Source of the DNA: DASRDR01 sp035550795
GTDB lineage: Bacteria; Methylomirabilota; Methylomirabilia; Rokubacteriales; DASRDR01
Direction: 5' to 3'
Length of the DNA stretch: 64,000 nt
NCBI GenBank assembly: GCA_035550795.1
Contig: DASZOL010000078.1
Coordinates: 41,436-105,435 of the forward strand
Shown here: positions 60,088 through 64,000 of the stretch, piece by piece
Position numbering within the stretch: position 1 is the first letter of the stretch
Layout of the letters: each line of letters starts with the position of its first letter
Notes under the pieces: model-generated
Told to the model about the DNA's origin: nothing
What the model saw: the letters and a program-made list of their open reading frames with translations, nothing else
The model's database searches: none
Program-made: the position numbers and the translations under genes

Positions 60088-60888
60088 ATGGGCGACGCGA
60101 AGGTCGTCCTCGCCGACGTCACGAAGGAGTTCGTGACGGAGCGTCAGCGCGTCGTTGCCGTGGAGGGGATCAGCCTGGGCATCCGACCCCAGGAGTTCGC
60201 CTGTCTCCTGGGTCCCTCCGGGTGCGGCAAGTCCACCGTCCTCAATCTCGTCGCGGGCTTCGAGCAGCCGACGCGGGGCGAGGTCACGGTTGGCGGCAAG
60301 CCGGTCGCGGCGCCCGGCCCCGACCGCGCGGTGGTCTTCCAGGAGCCGGCCCTGTTCCCGTGGCTCACGGTCGTGGACAACATCACGTTCGGCCCCAAGA
60401 CGCAGGGCCAGCCTCCCACCGTGTACCAGCCCATCGCCCGGGAGTACATCGAGCTGGTCGGACTGACCGGCTTCGAGGGGCACTACCCTGCACAGCTCTC
60501 CGGCGGGATGAAGCAGCGGGTCGGGATCGCCCGGGTCCTGGTCCTCCGGCCCGAGGTCCTGCTGATGGACGAGCCCTTCGGCGCACTCGACGCTCAGACG
60601 CGGACCCTCATGCAGGAGCTCCTCCTCCGGGTGTGGGAGCGCGCGCACCAGACCGTGCTCTTCATCACCCACGACGTGGAGGAGGCCCTCCTCCTCGCGG
60701 ACACCGTCTACGTGATGACCGCGCGCCCAGGCCGCGTCAAGCGCCGCCTCGTCGTCGACCTCCCTCGCCCGCGAACCATCGAGGAGACGACCTCGGCCAC
60801 GTTCAACGCGCTCAAGCGAGAGGTCCTCGCACTGATCCGGGAGGAGAGCCTCAAGGCCGCCCGCGCGGGGGATGCCGCAGGAGGGTAA
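60088..60888 (+). CDS. ABC transporter ATPase, SsuB/TauB type
   Basis: 266-residue ATPase. Walker A G-P-S-G-C-G-K-S-T near 42-50, Q-loop V-V-F-Q-E-P-A-L-F-P-W, signature L-S-G-G-M-K-Q-R-V-G-I-A-R, Walker B V-L-L-M-D-E-P-F-G-A-L-D. The C-terminal H-D-V-E-E-A and V-M-T-A-R-P-G-R-V match the nitrate/sulfonate/taurine group. Completes the importer; the NMT1-like gene downstream is on the other strand. Confidence 0.95.
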   Translation: MGDAKVVLADVTKEFVTERQRVVAVEGISLGIRPQEFACLLGPSGCGKSTVLNLVAGFEQPTRGEVTVGGKPVAAPGPDRAVVFQEPALFPWLTVVDNITFGPKTQGQPPTVYQPIAREYIELVGLTGFEGHYPAQLSGGMKQRVGIARVLVLRPEVLLMDEPFGALDAQTRTLMQELLLRVWERAHQTVLFITHDVEEALLLADTVYVMTARPGRVKRRLVVDLPRPRTIEETTSATFNALKREVLALIREESLKAARAGDAAGG

Positions 60889-61051
60889 GCGGCTCGTCGA
60901 CTCCCCCCGGCCGGCTCCGCGTCGCGACCCCGGGCAGCGTGCTGCATGTCAGGCGGCGCGAATGACTGCCGCGCGCCGGTCTACGGTCCCCGGCCTGCGG
61001 CCACGGACAGCGCGCCCGGGACAGGGCTCGGGACGGGGCGGTCTCGCCCGA

Positions 61052-61969
61052 TCATCGCGCCATCGCCTGCGTGGCCAGCGACGTGTCCACCAGGCCCTCG
61101 AAACGGTGGCGCCGCGCGATGAACCCGCCCGCGAGGAGAATCTCCTGCAGCGCCTCGAACCCCGCCCGCGTCAGCGCCGGATCGGGAGCCCAAGTGGACT
61201 GGCGCAGATAGCGCTCGACCGCGCGCACGCGGGTCCCGGCGGCGATCTCCGGGAACGCCGGCGCCATGACCGCGGCGATCTCCTCCGCCGTGGCGGCAGC
61301 CATCCAGCGCTGGGCTCGCGCGAGCCCCCGGACGAAGCGCAGCAGCAGCTCGCGGCCGCCGGTGAGCATCTCGGGCGTCGTCATGCAGGAACTGAACGGA
61401 ACCGGCCCCGTCGCCTCGCCCATCGACGCGACGAGGTGGCCGGCCCCGTCGCGCACGAGCTCGTCGATGACGGGCGGCCCGTGCTCGATGAAATCCGCCT
61501 TGCCGGCGCGGAACGCGCTCACGGCCTCGGGCGTCGCGAGATGGCGCACGAACGTCACGCGGGCCGGATCGACGCCCTGCCGCCGCAGGACCGCCTGCAT
61601 GCAGAGCCACGGCGTGGGCGCCCCGGCGAATGAGAGCACCGTCCGGCCGACGAGATCGGACCAGGCGAACCGGGGACGGGGCTCACGGCCCAGGAGGAAG
61701 AAGCCGTTCCGGTCGTTGACCGCGGCGAAGTGAACGAGACGCGGGCCGCCGCGATCGGCCAGCTCGAAGCTCCGCATGAGGCCCGAGAGGGCCACGTCGG
61801 CCCGGCCCCCCAGGAGGGCGTCCACGGTGCCGCCCGCGTGGTCCGCCGTCGTGAGCATCGGCTCCAGGCCCTCGGCGGCCAGGTGCCCGCCGTGGACCGC
61901 GACGTGCATCGGCGCGTAGAACAACGAGTGGAACGGCGCAACGAGGCGAAGCCGCTCGGGGCGCGTCAC
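61052..61969 (-). CDS. NMT1/THI5-like substrate-binding-fold protein without signal peptide
   Basis: 305-residue protein of the ABC nitrate/sulfonate-binding or thiamine-pyrimidine (NMT1/THI5) fold. L-V-A-P-F-H-S-L-F-Y-A-P-M-H-V-A-V near the start, A-D-V-A-L-S-G-L-M near 56-64, and a later F-R-A-G-K-A-D-F-I-E-H-G support the fold. GTG 61969 starts directly in the first strand, with no signal peptide, so it is probably cytoplasmic unless a more upstream start is used (the frame is open to 62119 but without a signal). Convergent with the ABC operon; it does not belong to it. Ligand unknown. Confidence 0.8.
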   Translation of the reverse strand: MTRPERLRLVAPFHSLFYAPMHVAVHGGHLAAEGLEPMLTTADHAGGTVDALLGGRADVALSGLMRSFELADRGGPRLVHFAAVNDRNGFFLLGREPRPRFAWSDLVGRTVLSFAGAPTPWLCMQAVLRRQGVDPARVTFVRHLATPEAVSAFRAGKADFIEHGPPVIDELVRDGAGHLVASMGEATGPVPFSSCMTTPEMLTGGRELLLRFVRGLARAQRWMAAATAEEIAAVMAPAFPEIAAGTRVRAVERYLRQSTWAPDPALTRAGFEALQEILLAGGFIARRHRFEGLVDTSLATQAMAR

Positions 61970-62040
61970 GATGGCGGGAGTATACTCCGCGCCGCGCGTC
62001 TGGCGCGAAGCGACCGGGAACCGAAGGACACCGACTTGGC

Positions 62041-62838
62041 TCAGCGCCCGCCGTACTCGTCGTGGCGGCGCCACCAGACGCCTGTCTCGTTTCGCCCCAT
62101 TGGGGCGCGGTCGAGCCACTGGTACATGCCCCAGAGGCCGTCCAGGCCGCGCGCATAGGTGGAATAAGTGTGGTAGACGACGCCGTTCTCAATCACGAAC
62201 GCGCTCAGGCCCGGCCTGTCACGCGTGTAGGTCGCCACGTCGGTTCCGGTCATGGCCGCGATCTCCGCGACGGGCCCCTCGTCGCCGCGCAACTCCCACT
62301 CCTGAACGGTCTTCCCTCCGGGCGGCTCAGGCGCCGCCGCCTCGCGCCGGTAGTTGTATTCGATGCCTCCCTCGTGCTGTTGCTCCTCGGTGAACCAGAC
62401 GTTGAAGTCGGAGTTGAAGTCGCCGCCGAACGACGACGCCCAGGGAAACGTCCACCCCATCCGCCGCTTGTACGCCTGCAGCTTCGCGAGCGGCGCCCGC
62501 GACACCGCCGACAGCGTGACGTCGTGGTTCGCCAGGTGGACCGCGAAGCCGTCGAACCCGTCCGCGATCGTCGAGCAGGACGGGCACCCGGCCGTATAGT
62601 CGGGCCCGAACATGAAGTGGTAGACGAGGAGCTGCGAGCGCCCTCGGAAGAGGTCTGCCAGCGAGGCGGTCCCCTCCTCGGTCTCGAATCGGTACGCCTT
62701 GTCGATCCGAACCCACGGCAGCTTCTGACGGCGCCGTGCCAGCGCGTCGCTGCGGCGCGTGAGCTGCTTCTCCGCCTCGAGCAGCTCGAGCCGCGCCGCG
62801 AGCCACTCTTTACGTGTCCCGGTCGTGTGCGTCGTCAT
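62041..62838 (-). CDS. DUF899 thioredoxin-like protein
   Basis: 265-residue protein of the DUF899 family, a thioredoxin-fold group common in Actinobacteria and soil bacteria. R-K-E-W-L-A-A-R-L-E-L-L-E-A-E-K near 9-24 and L-P-W-V-R-I-D-K-A-Y-R-F near 40-51 lead to Y-H-F-M-F-G-P-D-Y-T-A-G-C-P-S-C, whose C-x-x-C is in the position of a redox centre. The C-terminus has G-L-W-G-M-Y-Q-W-L-D. Cytoplasmic. ATG 62838 follows GGAGAGAAGAG. Divergent from the right-edge gene; the reaction is unknown. Confidence 0.88.
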   Translation of the reverse strand: MTTHTTGTRKEWLAARLELLEAEKQLTRRSDALARRRQKLPWVRIDKAYRFETEEGTASLADLFRGRSQLLVYHFMFGPDYTAGCPSCSTIADGFDGFAVHLANHDVTLSAVSRAPLAKLQAYKRRMGWTFPWASSFGGDFNSDFNVWFTEEQQHEGGIEYNYRREAAAPEPPGGKTVQEWELRGDEGPVAEIAAMTGTDVATYTRDRPGLSAFVIENGVVYHTYSTYARGLDGLWGMYQWLDRAPMGRNETGVWWRRHDEYGGR

Positions 62839-62951
62839 CGCTCTTCTCTCCTTGTCGTCGCGCTCTCTCGCACGACGTGCGGGTGCTGGTCGTGAGCTAA
62901 ACTTAGCGCCGGGAATCGAACGGTGGGAGTGACAAGTGTGGCGGGATTCCG

Positions 62952-64000
62952 ATGGACTCGCTGATCACGGCCGCGGCCCGCGCCCTGGCGACGGGGGATC
63001 CCCTCGGGGCATTGAAGCGGGTCGCCCTGCGCGACGACGCGCCTGCGCTCGCGCTTCGAGGCATCGCGATGGCGCAGCTCGGCGATCTCGTTCGCGCGAA
63101 GGCGCTCCTGCGACGGGCGGCGCGGGCCTTCGGACCGAACGAGGCCGTGGCCCGCGCGCGATGCGTCGTCGCCGAGGCCGAGATCGCGCTCGTCTCGCGC
63201 GATCTGGGCTGGCCGGCCAAGACGCTCCACGCCGCGCGGGAGACGCTCGAGGAGCACGGCGACCGGGTGAACGCCGCGCACGCACGATATCTCGAGGTCC
63301 GGCGCCTCCTCCTGATCGGGCGCCTCGACGAGGCCGAGCGGACGCTCGCCGGGCTCGACCCCGCGCCCTTCCCGCCCGCGTCGAGGACCGCCCACGAGCT
63401 GGTGGTCGCGGGGATCGCGATGCGGCGCCTCCGCACGAAAGCGGCGCGCGCGGCGCTCGGTCGGGCCGCGCGCGCCGCGCGCCTTGCCCGTATCCCGTCG
63501 CTGACGGCGGAGGTCGAGAGCGCAGGCCTCGTCCTGAACACGCCCGCCGCGCGCCTGATTGCGAGGGGCGAGGAAAGACTCCTCCTGCTGGAGGACGTCG
63601 AAGCGGTGCTGGCGTCGAGCGCGCTCGTCGTGGACGCGTGCCGTCATGTCGTGCGTCATGCGGGCACGGTGGTCCCGCTCGCACGGCGCCCGGTGCTGTT
63701 CGCGCTCGCACGGGCGCTGGGCGAAGCGTGGCCGGGAGACGTGCCGAGGGACACGCTCGTCGCCCGCGCATTCGGATCGAAGCTCGCCGATGAATCGCAT
63801 CGTGCGCGGTTGCGAGTCGAAGCAGGGCGGCTTCGTACGGTGCTTCGGACGCTGGCCGGCGTGAGCGCGACGAAGCAAGGGTTTGCGCTGGCGCCGCGCC
63901 GCGCACGCAAGGTCGTCGTGCTGGCGCCGCCCGTCGAAGGGGAGCATGCGGCGGTGCTCGCCTTCCTTGCCGACGGAGAGTCGTGGTCGAGTTCGGCCCT
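62952..64000 (+). CDS. Helical-repeat protein, 3' end cut by window edge
   Basis: Open frame from ATG 62952 through the window end (349 codons, no stop). The sequence is Ala/Arg/Leu-rich and built of paired helices (A-L-A-L-R-G-I-A-M-A-Q-L-G-D, R-A-K-A-L-L-R-R-A-A-R-A-F-G, A-R-Y-L-E-V-R-R-L-L-L-I-G-R-L-D-E-A-E), a TPR-like pattern, followed by V-V-D-A-C-R-H-V-V and R-A-F-G-S-K that look like the start of a winged-helix or BTAD-type regulatory domain. Members I recall are annotated as helix-turn-helix proteins. Upstream TAAACT at 62899-62904 is a weak -10. Function unknown. Confidence 0.65.
   Translation, partial: MDSLITAAARALATGDPLGALKRVALRDDAPALALRGIAMAQLGDLVRAKALLRRAARAFGPNEAVARARCVVAEAEIALVSRDLGWPAKTLHAARETLEEHGDRVNAAHARYLEVRRLLLIGRLDEAERTLAGLDPAPFPPASRTAHELVVAGIAMRRLRTKAARAALGRAARAARLARIPSLTAEVESAGLVLNTPAARLIARGEERLLLLEDVEAVLASSALVVDACRHVVRHAGTVVPLARRPVLFALARALGEAWPGDVPRDTLVARAFGSKLADESHRARLRVEAGRLRTVLRTLAGVSATKQGFALAPRRARKVVVLAPPVEGEHAAVLAFLADGESWSSSA

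Noticed and set aside
1..64000. tRNA or rRNA genes
   Set aside because: No T-loop GTTCRAAT-type sequence with a matching acceptor stem and no rRNA-like block was seen by eye; a tRNAscan/Rfam run would be decisive.

Overview
The window is 64 kb of very GC-rich bacterial chromosome, apparently chromosomal throughout: no integrase, transposase, phage gene, tRNA, rRNA or CRISPR array was recognised. Gene content points to a soil or sediment heterotroph: many solute-binding-protein ABC systems, amidohydrolase and amidase, CaiB-type CoA transferase, TfdA-like dioxygenase, LLM oxidoreductase, a LivH-LivM fusion, DUF3237 and DUF899 proteins. This mix plus frequent GTG/TTG starts recalls Candidatus Rokubacteria (Methylomirabilota) metagenome-assembled genomes; that assignment is inference.

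Layout. 1-17 kb: a truncated nucleotidyltransferase-domain gene, Kup K+ transporter, TfdA-like dioxygenase with an amidohydrolase, aldehyde dehydrogenase followed by a small rhodanese whose frame crosses an in-frame TGA, PQQ-type sugar dehydrogenase, small monooxygenase, DUF3237, 1-Cys peroxiredoxin, DinB protein, nucleoside hydrolase, then a GH13 amylase / GH63-like glucosidase / solute-binding lipoprotein operon and an MFS transporter. 17.5-33 kb: GntR/UTRA regulator, peptide-type ABC importer parts (no ATPase), LLM oxidoreductase, YaeQ, SrkA-like kinase, a QueC-like PP-loop protein, class V aminotransferase and a complete Liv operon. 33-45.5 kb: Cys-rich hypothetical, polysaccharide-deacetylase-like and glycosyltransferase-like genes, NfeD, CHASE2 adenylate cyclase facing a FecR protein, pyruvate kinase behind a DedA-rhodanese fusion that also crosses an in-frame TGA, a MarR-protoglobin-redoxin operon (redoxin frameshifted) and pyrophosphatase. 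45.5-49.6 kb: an HxlR remnant, then a two-gene module encoding a collagen-repeat metzincin protease and an FN3-like partner. 49.7-64 kb: PoxB-like enzyme, DedA, PRC-barrel, AI-2E-type permease, amidase, a CoA-transferase plus ABC importer operon, a second NMT1-like protein, DUF899 and a truncated helical-repeat protein.

The most notable result is the pair of probable selenoproteins. In two unrelated loci a rhodanese domain is interrupted by TGA at the same place, immediately after the active-site Y-C-x, where relatives carry Cys (Cys-x-Cys-Pro). In both, translation resumes in frame into the expected rhodanese C-terminus, and a perfect hairpin with a G at loop position 1 or 2 starts its loop 21-22 nt after the TGA, the geometry of a bacterial SECIS. 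In the second locus the TTG start of pyruvate kinase overlaps the downstream stop, not the TGA. Reading these as ordinary stops would truncate both proteins. The selenocysteine machinery itself is not in the window.
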